NCBI GenBank assembly: GCA_019096195.1 | Contig: JAGTXK010000190.1 | Location: 62,001 to 126,000 of the forward strand | Length of the DNA stretch: 64,000 bases | Source: Boletus sp. NGJ | Taxonomy: Eukaryota; Basidiomycota; Agaricomycetes; Boletales; Boletaceae | Direction of reading: 5' to 3' | Part shown: piece after piece, positions 47,059-58,616 of the stretch | Layout of the letters: each line of letters starts with the position of its first letter | How positions within the stretch are numbered: position 1 is the stretch's first letter | Notes under the pieces: generated by a model | The model's database searches: none | Told to the model about the DNA's origin: nothing | The model's input: the letters and a program-made list of their open reading frames with translations, nothing else | Program-made: the position numbers and the translations under genes

Positions 47059-49142
47059 CTAAGAATGTAAGCTAAAAAAAGTACGCGCACCGTTACATGG
47101 ATCCTCGCGGCCGAGGGATGAGACGGATTGTTCACTTGCTGTGCCTAATGGGACGTGAGCTATTGCGACGTGGTCTACCATCGCCAGAAAAACACGCACT
47201 GTGCCTGCTTCCGCAGAATCTGCAGGACCTTGTCCACTGCCAGAAGCACCTTTCTTTGATCGAGCGGGCTTGGTACGCGATTTACGCTGCAACGTCTGAT
47301 CAGTCTCTGCATGCAAAGTCGAGGAACAACCGACCTTGGGCTCTGGCACTCTGAAAGACGTCGCAACCACTCGCTAAGATGATATGTTGGATACACTATA
47401 TCCGATCGCGTGACAGGGAAGCACTCACTCGCTTAGGTCTAGCGGCGGCCATCGTCGCAGGTCTCACATTGGAGTCTTCCACCCTTGCTGGTGACTGGAA
47501 ACGAGATTGATTATCGACAACCTGACGCGACTGTCGGGGAAGTCGATTGGGCTTGTGCAATGCCGAGTCCTTGTTGCTCTTCCTGATCCTCGTTGGTAAC
47601 AACCTTTTGAGTATTGAAATACCCTGAGATGGCTTGACCGTATTGACATTTTCTTCTGGAGGTGCATCCCGAGGGGAGGTCGTAGGTAGGGCATCCAACG
47701 ATTGTGACACGGCATTGGACGTGCCAGGGGGCGGTACTTCTGGCGGTACTTCTTCCTCGTGGGGATGGACGGAGGATGCCGGGGACAGTGACTGCAGGAG
47801 CGTCAACACGGAAACGAGAGAAAATAGCGATTACTAACATCATCGTAGTCGAACTCAAGAGGGGGGGAACTCGACGGCACCTCGACCTACGCGATCGTGA
47901 GCATTCGGTCCAAGGGGGGGATGAACGAACGGACGACTACCTCGAGGAGATCGCCACCACTGTCCTCGTTGTGGTCGATGGACTCGACCTGGCTGGATTT
48001 CCCTGGTTGTTCCTGGTGCACGTACACAGTGAAGGAGTCAGCGCAAGTCGGTTTAGTGACCAAATAGCAAAATCATACCGCTGTGGAGTCAGGTCGTTCA
48101 TTGTTGTGGCTGCCCGAGGTCAAAGGCTGCTCGTCTTGTTGTGGCTCCTCGGGAGTATACGGCTAACATAGTGTGTCAACATGGGAGACAGATTTTTGCG
48201 GGGCCAAATGCTTACATTGAAAGGACCACAAAATTCTGGGAGAATCTGGCTAAGTTCACGCACGGCGATTTTCCCATCACCTCGTCCAGTCGCAAGATAG
48301 CGACTGTCCAGGGAGAGGGCAAGTGAATATATCGTTCCACTGTCCTCGACGACAGGGCCAATTCGCGTCAGTGTTGACGCATCTAAGAAAGAAATGACAT
48401 GGCGTGCGCATGTTGCGAAGAATTTGCCATTGGCGGCTAGAGCGATGGACTCGACCCTGCTGGTATCTCTGACATGGATTTGTGTTTCAGCAAGCTGGGA
48501 CCCAGTGGAGACTCGGAAAGCCCGGATTTTGTTGTCCTTGGAAACGGCAAAGATTTGCTGGCCGTCTGTTGACCATGCAAGGGGGGTGGTTGGGGTCACT
48601 CCAGGTGTGATGGATTCGATAGTGACGAGCTTGTGGCCGTTGTAACTGTCAAAGATGCAAATCGAACTAGGACACGCAGTCGCGATCTGCTCGCCGTTTG
48701 GTGAAAATTTGACCCCCATGACATCTCCTTCATGCTTGAGTGGACCAACGAGTCTCTCGCCGCTTGTGATGCTCCAGATGCTCGCTTCCCCGCCTCCAGT
48801 CCCGGTGGCGAACCTGGTCGAGTCTGGGGAGACATCGACTGCCCGCACCGTGGTTGTGCCCTCCACGCCGACGACCTTTTTACGCAGCTCTCCGTCCCAT
48901 ACACTCGCCCCCTCCCAGGTTCCACACACTATCCATTTGTGATTCCTCGAGGTGGAAATGGCACGCAACTGTATTCCCGTTTGCTTTCCGACCTTTTTCC
49001 CGTCTGAAAGTCGCCATCGTCGAATTTCACCCCCACTCCGGCCCAAAAGATGCATCCCGTCCGGGTGGAACGCAACTGCGAACACTGCAAGAGAGCTCCC
49101 GGTGTCGAGTACTATTGTTGGGTCTTGTTGAATTGTCAGCAT
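47059..49142 (-). CDS. WD40-repeat protein, array copy E
   Basis: This is an apparently intact array member. The ATG at 49142 gives MLTIQQDPTIVLDTGSS. The frame is also open for about 40 codons further upstream but contains no ATG there. Seven blades are visible: FAVAFHPDGMHLLGRSGG, ISTSRNHKWIVCGTWEGAS, VDVSPDSTRFATGTGGG, VKFSPNGEQIATACPSS, PLAWSTDGQQIFAVSKDNK, SIALAANGKFFATCARH and LALSLDSRYLATGRGDGK. The propeller exon ends at a donor after FCGPFNV near 48220. Tail exons are QPLTSGSHNNERPDST, a SLSPASSVHPHEEEVPPEVP exon, ISILKRLLPTRIRKSNKDSA, ATMAAARPKRVS, and a last exon SFRVPEPKVGCSSTLHAETD ending after GARTFFSLHS at 47059. Its tail region is almost identical to that of copy D. Function is unknown. 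Confidence 0.72.
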
Positions 49143-51387
49143 TGCACAATCACTCCTCAAAACTTCTACGCACTGGTATTCGTCGGCGACATCCTCACCA
49201 ATGCAGTACACAGTTGTGGGCTTTGAAGAGTGAAAGAAAGAGGCGCTTCGGTTTATTAAAGTGGTGCGCAAAGTTACTTCGTGTTCTTAATATGGGTGCC
49301 TCGTGTCTTTGGCGCTTGTTCTTACTCGCATCCCAGCTACCTGACCTCATTGCGACGACCAGGCAAGCAATCCAGACATATCCTCCGACTTGCGATCCTG
49401 AGTGCTCGTCGTATCTGGGCTCTGTTCACGACGGATTATTAAATCCGCCGCGCAAAAACATGTAACTCCAGGACGCTCCCGAACAACGAACATCCGTACT
49501 CCACATGAATGTACTCCACAAGATGGGCATTTTTCCTGCGTGGGATCTCCAACTCCTTGTCCTACGTCTTCCAATGAAAGCTGGCGTTACTTTCCTTATA
49601 CCACTGGCGCTGTTATGCTGTCAATGGTCGATCCTCCGATCCTTTGTGTTCGCAGGTACAAAGAACCTCATAGGTCGTGGTAGAGGCGAAGCGGCGGTTG
49701 CAATCCTCTAAGCACCTAGCCGCAGCTTACAATGAAAAGACGAACTGTCCAATTCCGGAACACCTCAAAGGAACTGACAAGTTTGGAACAGGCCCATCGG
49801 GGAAAGTGCTCAAGAAGGATGTGTTGTGGGCGCTGGCGAGAGTGGCGTCAAGCTTTTATTCGCGACCCGTAAGCTAGCGTGCTTGACTAGCTTGCTCATC
49901 ACTCTGTGCGATAACCTGTTTTCTCCTACCTCTGGCCGTGGACGGGCTGGTTGAAACCGGATCGTCAATTCAGCGCGGATCGATGATCGGTCTTGCTTTC
50001 CCATCAGTGTGAGTACACGTTCGTTCGTAACATGCTCAGTACTGAGTCTTGTTCAAGGTACAATGGGTCCGTGACTTATTCATGGGTCATATCGCAATTT
50101 CTTTTGGAGGCGTGGATAGCTCCAAAGCAGGGGAGCAAATATTGGCGACAGGTCCTTGTATCTCACATACTTGTCGAAATACTCTCGGGAATCTGTCGAT
50201 CTTATCCCATCGTCTGAGTGAGTAAGCGCATAAGAAAAATGTCAGTTGATAGAGCTCATCGGTCTTTGCGCTGATTGCGGTGAGTCCTTTCTCATTCTAA
50301 AGACCAGGCGATTTAGTGACCACACCACTTAGGCTCAATCCGCACGTGAGTTGGAGTGGAGCGGCCCGTAGGGCCGCGTCGCGACAGGTCCAAGGGGTAT
50401 GAGAGAGCAACCGGGAAATGCCGGAGTAGCACGACACGTAGCGCTACGTGCACGTTTGTCCCGTGTCCGTTAAGCTAGGACGTTGGCGGATTCTATCTCC
50501 AACGTTTCACGGTGACTTGCCCGGAGTGTCAGTAATATTAATGAGGAGGACTACTTTTGTCACGACGTCGATTAGCGCTTGATGGTATCGATGAGCGGGG
50601 AGGCAAATCTTGGCGGAAACAGTGCGAACGGGGTCACCAGACGACACCCCAAACGGGATTTCGTCCAGGCACCGAAGTTTACTTGCCTCGGTGTACGTAA
50701 GCGAAGTAAATCCTCGGATGATCGGCGAGAATCTTCCATCCAGGCACCGAAGTCAACTTGCCTTATCTGGATTGTATTCTTGGTATAAAATAGCGCAAGA
50801 CCCCGCAAGTGCTCGAATTGACACATCGCTTCTTATCTCATTGCCTTGTACTTACGTCCACACAGGAGATTTGGATCCTTCTACTACATACCGCCTTGAC
50901 AGCCTGACGGGCCATGTGGTGTCAAGATACGGTCATGTCGGTCCGATAGGCTCTCCGACAGGGTCCCTACTTACGCTGACGACCTGTCATTGTATCACAC
51001 CGCCAAAGTGCGAGGCCTGCAACACCCCAAAGGAGATTTTTCCCAGGCACCCAAGTTACTTCTCCTCGGATTGACAGATCGCCACTTACCCCGTTGCCTT
51101 GTTCTTTACGTCTGCGCAGGGATTCGGGTCCTCTCTGTGCCGCCTCGAAGTGACAGCATGACGGGCCATGTGTTGGCAAGGTGGTGATTTCGGTCCGATG
51201 AGTTCTCCAGAGCCCAAATGTTGACGACCTATTCTTGTTTCACGCCACAGGCAAGTTTCAGGTTGCTTCCATACATAGCTGTCTGGGTGCATGGGCAACA
51301 TATTTATGTGAGGTGGCGGTCGTATGTTTCGAGAACTAACCTCCCTCGACGAGACCTGCTAGTACACTACGAGACCTACCAACAAAC
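49143..51387. other. Spacer between the WD40 array and the P450
   Basis: 49270-49500 and 49850-50120 match spacers beside copies C and D, and mark the right edge of the duplicated array at about 50.12 kb. The next 1.2 kb carries a local tandem duplication (50640-51220). A + strand frame at 49677-49877 (HLKGTDKFGTGPSGKVLKKD) has a counterpart at 43670-43730; its SGKVLKK end recalls adenylate-forming enzymes, but this is too short to call. Confidence 0.55.
50640..51220. repeat. Imperfect tandem duplication upstream of the P450
   Basis: The 24-base element CCAGGCACCGAAGTTTACTT.. occurs at 50665, 50740 and (diverged) 51043. The stretch from ATCGCTTCTTATCTCATTGC at 50824 to about 50960 is repeated from 51078 to 51210, including TGACGGGCCATGTG in both. 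The two copies are about 75-80% alike by eye. Confidence 0.7.
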
Positions 51388-53507
51388 ATGTCGGGTGTCG
51401 TCTTTGGTGTCGCAGGCCTTGCTGCTGCTATCTTCGCCGTCATAGTAAAACTGTTCCGGCCTTCCAAGGCGAGTGTAGTCAATGCGAATGCTTACCCGTC
51501 AATCTTAGCTCGCTTTCCCAGCTTGATCGTATACCCACTGTTGGCGCGAGTAGCTGGCTCGGCTCATGGTGGGCCGGATTAACATATCTGACCAATGCGC
51601 CCGAAATATTACAGGAAGGGTACGAAAAGGCAGGTCTGGCACTTCGTGCACGTCATACATGCTGACTCACAGTGTTTCAGCACAAGTCAGCGCCATTCAA
51701 GGTTGCAGAACCCCTCCGTTGGACAGTCGTCCTCAGCAGCCGCGAGCACGTGGAAGAAATACGGAGAGCACCCGACGACACACTCTCTTTCGCGGAAGCC
51801 TCCAATGATGTAAGCTACTATTTTTTTTTTTCCAGTGAGATTAACTTATATTGGATGTCACCGACAGCTACTTCATATGGAGTACACCTTGGGACCCGAA
51901 ATTCACCGCAACCCCTATCATCTTATGATTGTGGGAACCCAACTAACTCGGAATCTCGGAGCATTGTATCCAGATATCAGAGATGAGATCGCCGTGGCCT
52001 TTGATGACGTGCTGAATCTCAGGGGCAATGGTAAGCATCTCGCTCTTAAAGTTGGCGTGCGCTATTTATGAATCTTTAAAACACCCAGAATGGAAGAGTG
52101 TGCCGGCACTCAGCAGTATAGAAACGATACTCTGCAGAACGAGCAACAGAGTTTTTGTTGGCCTCCCCTTGTGTGAGTTTTCCAATCGTCCCCCTTTGCT
52201 TGGTATCTTACTTCAATTACTCCAGGCCGTGACCCTGATTGGATAGATCTCAACATCCGGTACAGCCTGGATATCGGGAGAGGAATTGCTATTCTCGGAT
52301 TATTGCCGGACCTCCTTAAACCGTAAGTTGTTCACGTTTGTACTCGCCTGTACAAGGCATAGCGTTCAACGTAATGACAGAATGGCTGTCCGGTACCTTA
52401 CGAACATCAATCAGAGCAACGAGCGTGGAAGGAGGCTTCTTGGTCCAATAATCGAGGAGCGACTGAGATCGCTCGAGGAGTACGGGAATGAGTGGGCCGA
52501 CAAGCCCGTTCGTCACTCTATTTCGCAGACGATATCCGCACTCATTATCGCTTTCTTGATAGAATGACTTTCTGTCATGGTTGATGGATAAGGCAGAGGG
52601 CCCCGAGTTGACAGTAAAGTGCTTGACGACTCGGATATTAGGTGTGAATTTCGCGTCTATCCATGTAAGTCCCCATGTCGTCCCGCGCACGTACGACGCT
52701 GACATCGTTCGTTTCTGGTGGTAAGACGAGTTCCAACGTACGCATTGAATTCATCTTTCAGTCTTAACTCGCCTGATCGTCGCCGCATAACAGAGCTTCA
52801 CTCATGTACTCCTGTACCTCGCAGCGAATCCTAAATATATTCAGCCTCTTCGTGAGGAGGTTGAAGCGATCGTTGAGAAGGAGGGATGGTCGAAGGCTGC
52901 ACTGGGCAAGATGCGAAAAGTAGACAGCTTCCTCAAGGAGTGCCATCGCCTCGAGGGCATTAACAGCAGTGCGTGTCTCTACATCCATTCTATGCATCAC
53001 CCGCTCTGATAACTATTCAACATACTACTAGCGAGTCTGATGCGTAAGGTGTTGAAAGACTTTGCGTTCTCAGACGGCACGTTCGTACCAAAGGGCACGA
53101 TGACGCTTGTAGCAGCTCGAGCTATGCACTACGAAGAAGCGTACTACGAAAACGCCCACGCATTCGAGCCCTTCCGATTTGCCGACCTGCATGAAAAGGA
53201 TGACGAAGGTCGCAAGCATCAATTTGCGTCGACGTCGGCCGAGTATTTGGCCTTTGGACATGGTCGACATGCATGGTATGGTCTTTCTTTCTCCCTCTTA
53301 CCATCGACCGTGAGGAATCACTGACTATTCATTAGCCCAGGACGTTTCTTTGCTGCCAGCGAGATGACAGCCATGTTGGCCCACATCGTGGTGATGTATG
53401 ATGTCAAGTTTGCGGACAACGCGACACTTCCGGCAACGGTACCTCTTGTGACGTTCCTGCTGCCTGACCCGACTGCAAAGGTCATGTTCAGGAGGAGGGT
53501 CGACTGA
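51388..53507 (+). CDS. Cytochrome P450, membrane-anchored
   Basis: This gene encodes a microsomal haem monooxygenase of about 500 residues in the fungal group often annotated as ent-kaurene-oxidase-like. The ATG at 51388 gives a membrane anchor (GVVFGVAGLAAAIFAVIVKL) followed, after an intron, by IPTVGASSWLGSWWAGLTYL. Then come FKVAEPLRWTVVLSSREHVE, GPEIHRNPYHLMIVGTQLTR, an I-helix of the form NFASIHTSSNSFTHVL instead of the textbook AGxDT, the K-helix ExxR in KECHRLEG, the FEPFRFADL stretch, and the haem loop FGHGRHACPGRFFA, whose Cys codon is split by an intron near 53276-53336. It ends VMFRRRVD. About eight short introns (for example after ADKP and around TSSN) all join in frame, so the gene looks intact. 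The substrate is unknown and no biosynthetic partner is adjacent. Confidence 0.85.
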
Positions 53508-53777
53508 ACGATTATAATTTCTCTGCCACAGATACACATGCCCCAATGTCGGCACCAGACTGGCTTTCCTTTTTTCTTCACCTTTTTTTCCCCCCTTTTC
53601 CGTTGTCTTTTTTTTCTCCTTTCGTTGTACGAATGTGAACATGTCGGAAAAATCTAGGCACCATTAGACTGTAAGAAGATTGTAGTCTTCAGTGTAGTCA
53701 CTGTATATTAGTAGTAAGGTAGTAAATACCTGTAGTCACTTCAGTGTAGTTACTGAAGAAAATAGGGTATGGGCGAA
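53508..53777. other. P450 3' flank
   Basis: Pyrimidine-rich (53572-53625), then a small cluster of CAGTGTAGTYACTG repeats at 53690-53755. It marks the change from GC-balanced gene space to the AT-richer transposon zone. No gene is seen. Confidence 0.5.
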
Positions 53778-55352
53778 AACTCCAGAGGCTGTTAATAACC
53801 GGTTAAAAACCTCACAGCCCATTGGCGGGCAGTTATTAGCAGTTATTAACTCAGGTCATGTGACCGAAATCATCACGTGATCTATTTTTCTCGCTACCGC
53901 AGCTAGCTATCAATCCCAAGCACGATTGATATCTTCTCCCTCGTCAATCCCACTGCCAGTATCCCTGTCCTCCTCTATTTCTGAAACCACTCCATTTTCT
54001 TTGAGTACCTGGGTTGCAACAGCAATTTCCAGGTTAATATCTTGCTCTATCTCGAAGCAGATATCCGGCATTATCTGGGCATCCTCATTCTCATCAGGCC
54101 AAGTACCCATGTCATCCTTGTCAAGTTCCTCATTCCTGGCTACATCCTCTGCAACCAGGTAGCTCCCCTTGGGGTTATGATGAAGTATTTGCTTGGACTC
54201 GGAAGAAGGTTCTGGTGACCTTGGCTTAAGAAGTGAATTGAGGTCACAGAATGATATGGTCGGATATTTAGGAACTTGAAGCTATTATAAGCCACATTTA
54301 GTGTGTAGAAACAAGTAAGGATTTTCTGTACTTGCCTTGGGATTGTAAGTGTGCCATTGCTGGATTTGAGTCATGTTAATAAGGGCATGGACTTGTTGGT
54401 GATTGCACACTGCAGAATTTATTCTTGTGAATACTAATTCAGGCATTGAATTTGGCTTGATAGAAAAAAGTTTCTATGCAATGCCCTAACAGATATCACT
54501 TATAATATTGTGTATTGGAACCTAAAGCAACCCACTGCAAGTACTGCACTATTCTTATTCAATGTTAGATTGCACCAATACACCAGAGGACTCTCCTATT
54601 TTATAATTGGGACTTCAAAAGGGTATACACCCTTTATGTAACATTTGAACTGTCATAGGAAAGAGAATTAAATTTCCTGTGCTAACATTCCCTTTAAAAC
54701 AGGGTTATGCTTGGACTGCCACTCCATTTCAAGAACATGCTTCAAATAATTGAGGACTCTCTGCAATGCTGGGGACTATATCACAGATTCCTTAGATGAA
54801 GTTTTCAGGACCTGTTGTAATGCTGCAAGAGGTGGAATCTTGAGTGTAACAGCAAGTATAGTATATTCATGTTCAGATGGCTGTGTAGAAACATGCTGTG
54901 AATATAACCTAGCAACATGAGAATAGATGCTAAGTATACTGTACTACATAGTGAAATATGAATGATGCATAAGGTTTAAGTGCAAATGCTACTGGATAGC
55001 AGTCTGTAGGACCTTTCTGGAGTAGCTCATGGAAGTGAGCATTGATAACAGCCCAGATCAAGCCAGCATCATGACTCATGAACCCATTTTCAGGTTTATC
55101 CAGAGTTTGCTTGATACTTCCACAAATCACAATCAAATACTTGTATGGATCAGTAGGATTGGAATGTGTAGACTCTAGATAAACAATAGACTTGGCAATG
55201 GGCCTGCTGAGTTGAATAAACTGATTGATGTCAATCTCAAAAGTCAGTTCAATGACACTTCCAGACTTGAACAAGTTTATAAGTGATGCTTTCTGACTGA
55301 GAAGAATAAGACATGCACATGTCAACAACTACACCAAAATTGACACAGCTTG

Positions 55353-56277
55353 TGTTACGCTGTGTAACAAGTGACACGTTTCCGAGTAATCAACCCTGTG
55401 TGATTACTGGACTAGCTGGACTTGAGGGGAAAATACATCCCGAAGCCCAAAGGTTCCTCAGACTGGGAGACCAATGGCTAGCTTTAACATAGAGCCTTCC
55501 CTTGGGGTTGGAGCCGCTACTCTATGACCGATGTCAGAGTCTCAGACTTTGAGGATGGTGGTGCAATCTGAAAGAAGGGCAGATCTATTCTATATGGGGG
55601 TCAGTGGCAGAGTCCTGGGCTTATATGGGTGCCAGTGGTGGAGTCCTAGGGCTTATACGGACCAACCTCTGTTGGCGTTGGAGTTACCATTGGCTAGTGA
55701 TGCGAGCGGACGGTGACGAGGCCACACAAGTGCGAAGTGATGAGGAAGACGATCACAAGCACTATGGTGATCACCTCCAGAGTGGGCACAGGCTTCTGAG
55801 GTGAAGTGGAACCGGAGGGTGAGTAGATTACATGAGAAGTTGTGTAGATCTAGGTTAGAGTTACATGGAGGGCAGATGCCCATATATATAGACCTCCCCA
55901 ATCTAGGGCAGGCTTCCTATCATACAGTATATGGTAATATTAAGTCGCAGATAGAATATTACCATAAGAGATCAACGCATCAATCAAATGGAGAAGTTGG
56001 AATACTAGGCTATGTATGAGAGAGCACAGCCGGGGAGACAATGTCTATTGATCAAATCAGAGGTGAAATGCATATATCAATGAAATGGAAAAGGGGTTAT
56101 ATTGTGGTCGAAACAGGTATCTTCTAGAAAGGGAGTTCTGGATGAGGCGATGCCTGTGTTGGTGTTGTGGAGGAATCCCAAGGGAATCCCTGGTCAGAGT
56201 CGAGGAAGAGGTTGTCCCATAGTCCTGGAGGGGGTGAAGGAAGAGAAAAAGATGTACCCCCTTCCCTAACCATAACA
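55353..56277 (-). mobile_element. Solo LTR inside the hAT element (copy 1)
   Basis: A 925-bp long terminal repeat with TG..CA-type ends (TGTTA..TAACA), lying in the opposite orientation to the gypsy element downstream but of the same repeat family. It is flanked on both sides by the target duplication GCTTG (55348-55352 and 56278-56282). It has no internal domain, as left by recombination between LTRs. It differs substantially from the other copies, so it is old. Confidence 0.82.
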
Positions 56278-56875
56278 GCTTGGGTGGAAAATTGTACAAG
56301 TTCTTATCAACAAGTTCCTGTAGTGCAACAGAACACTGTTGTAATGAGATCACAGCAGTGCAGATGGTTGTAAAGCAAGTCTTTCCAATATCCTTAAGCC
56401 CATGAGATATTTCCATCTTTTGTTGGACTGCTTCCAACTTCTCTGATGCTTGACTTGACTTTCAAAAGAAAACAGTAACAGCATGGAGATTGTGTATCAT
56501 CTGTATTCCCACAGTCAACTTGAAAGGTTTCTTAATAAACCAACCTGCTTGAACATTTCAAGTTTGGCAAGATCTTTTGCAAAAAGATTAAGATAATGGC
56601 ATACATCTGATATTAGAATATATGTATGTTGTTACTTCTTTCACCACAAGCCAGCATGCAAGCTGAGTACTGCCTGCATTGTCAGAAGTTATTCCTGAGA
56701 AGTGATAATGACTGATTGAGTCCATAGATTGAAGAAGCATATGTGCAAGGTATGAGACACATCTGATGAATCTTTGCCTTCAATGAGAAAGCTTTAACAA
56801 TTAGCAGTTGTGAAATGGACTGTATAAACAGATTTTGGCTTCTTTGTGGTCCCTCCATCAAAGGAGACTACCAGG

Positions 56876-57735
56876 TGTTACACTGAGTAACTTGTAACAT
56901 GTTCCTGAGTAATCAACCTCCTAGTTGATTACTGGACTAGCTGGACTTGAGCAAATGGCTTCCTAGGCCTGAGTTCCCTAGGTATGGGGACTGACAGCTA
57001 GCTTTATGTAGAGTCTCCCTTGGGGTTAGAGACTTCCCTATGACCAATGGCAGAGTCTTGGACTTTGATGATAGTGGCACAGTCCTATCAGTGCAGAACT
57101 TTGTCTGTATTGGTGTTGCTGCTGATTAAGCGCATGAAGAGATACCAAGGATACCACACAAGTGTGAAGTGAATACAAGGAGTATCACAAGCACTAGTGT
57201 TATCACTTCCAGAGTGGGTGCAGACATTTGAAGTGATGTGGAACCAAGAGTTGGGTAGATTTACATGGAATGTGGTGTAGATTAAGATTGGGAGATACAG
57301 GGGAATCAGCTAACTATATATAGAGCTTTCCCCCTTTAGGGCAGGCATAAGCAGAGTTACCATAAATAGGAAAGAGAACTGAATCAGAAATGAGGCTGGG
57401 AGTGATGGGATACAGGCTATGTACAAGAGAGCATAGCCAAGGAGGCAGTGTCTGATATAAAGCATAGATTAAGAGTGAAATGGAAAATAAAAGAGACATA
57501 GAATGGAGAGGATAGCCATCAGAGAGATCTGGGATCTCATAGATGGCTGTTCACTGCTCTAGAAGGCAGTGTTATTGAGGGAAGTGCTGAGTGCCAGATG
57601 TTCTCCCATGAGGAAGCTTTCCCATGTCATCTCTGAGGAGTTGAATGAGAGGTCTCCCCACAAGTCATTGATGACCGGGGATGGAGGGAGTATGAAAGGG
57701 AGGGAAAAAGTGTACCCCCTTCATTATCCATAACA
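56876..57735 (-). mobile_element. Solo LTR inside the hAT element (copy 2)
   Basis: An 860-bp LTR of the same family and orientation as copy 1, from TGTTA to TAACA, flanked by CCAGG (56871-56875) and CCAGA (57736-57740), a five-base target duplication with one later change. It has no internal sequence. It is an old fossil, judging by its divergence from copy 1. Confidence 0.8.
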
Positions 57736-58114
57736 CCAGATGATGCTGTGTCTGCAGATACTCTAAGCTGAGGGCCTGAACATAAGCAGCCTTGCTGGGA
57801 ATGTGTTGGTTGGCAATAACTGAGCTACATGGAGGCCTATAGGCACTATTGACAATAGAAAACATGTACCTCCACTCCAGATAGTTCACAAGTGTGGGTG
57901 GCAATGCAGTAGTGCATAGAAGTTTTATGATGGCAAGATCCAGGCAAGCCTTCAATAAATTACACCCTGCCTTCCCATACTCAGTCTCAATCATAGTCTT
58001 CTTTTGTATTGGGACCACATCTATGAATCCTTGAGAACTGCCTTCAAGTACATCTAATCAGGCTCTAGTGTTGCTATAGCTTCAAGCTGAATTTTTTTAT
58101 CTCATCCATTTCAT

Positions 58115-58393
58115 TATAGACCTCTATATATTATGTATGTATGAGAGAACATAGCCAAGGAGGAAATGTCTGTGGATCAAAAGGAAAAGTAGTCATACTG
58201 CCTTGCACAGCCATGATGGCAGTATTAGGGAAAGTCTCAGGAAAGTCCCAACCTTTAATGGGGTGGGTTATCCTGTGCTCCTGTAGTATTAATGTCAGTC
58301 CCAAAAGAGTTGAACATGAAATTGTCCCAGAGGGCAGATAATAGTCTAGGAGGTTCAAGGGAAAAAGTGTTTCCCCCATTCTCATTTGTAACA
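58115..58393 (-). mobile_element. LTR fragment (copy 3)
   Basis: About 280 bp matching one end of the same LTR family in the minus orientation (shared GTATGAGAGAACATAGCC), ending in TAACA at 58389-58393. The rest of the LTR is missing. Confidence 0.65.
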
Positions 58394-58616
58394 TTACCCT
58401 CTGCATATGCCTGTAGTTCCATCTTAGACACTATGATCTCCATCATTGACCTCATAATTTGAGAGGTCCCAGCTAGCATTGTAGAAAATGTCCCCTCTGA
58501 CACAAATCTGTTGTCCATGGCCCATTCCTCCACAGTGAATGTATCATTAACAGAGGCAATGATATTGAGGATGTCTGGGGGCATTCAAGTGGCAAAGGGG
58601 GCAGCAGTAGTGGGGG
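58394..58616. other. Short unassigned stretch between LTRs
   Basis: About 220 bp that does not belong to the LTRs. The minus strand is open (NIIASVNDTFTVEEWAMDNR..) and may be the N-terminal part of an old transposon protein. Not recognised. Confidence 0.35.

Larger units (their letters stand above)
53778..58114 (-). mobile_element. hAT DNA transposon, decayed, split by two solo LTRs
   Basis: The minus strand carries pieces of a hAT-superfamily transposase (DUF659 plus RNase-H-like fold, C-terminal dimerisation region), in order: 58018-57740 (ATALPPTLVNYLEWRYMFS, SSVIANQHIPSKAAYVQALS), 56875-56560 (LVVSFDGGTTKKPKSVYTVH, SDNAGST, ILDVCHYLNLFAKDLAKLEM), 56437-56283 (MEISHGLKDIGKT, AVISLQQCSVALQELV), 55328-54930 (IAKSIVYLESTHSNPTDPYK, KGPTDCYPVAFALKPYASFI), about 54750-54650 and 54190-53910 (acidic end with DMGTWPDENEDAQIMPD). 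Homology stops at each LTR and resumes on its other side. Stop codons are present, for example just after VYTVHFTTANC. The left end is probably near 53778 (GGCTGTTAATAACCGG). The right terminus was not located. Confidence 0.75.

Noticed and set aside
49677-49877. Frame ending SGKVLKK, recalling acyl-CoA ligases
   Set aside because: Only a short C-terminal-like motif with no upstream AMP-binding domain.
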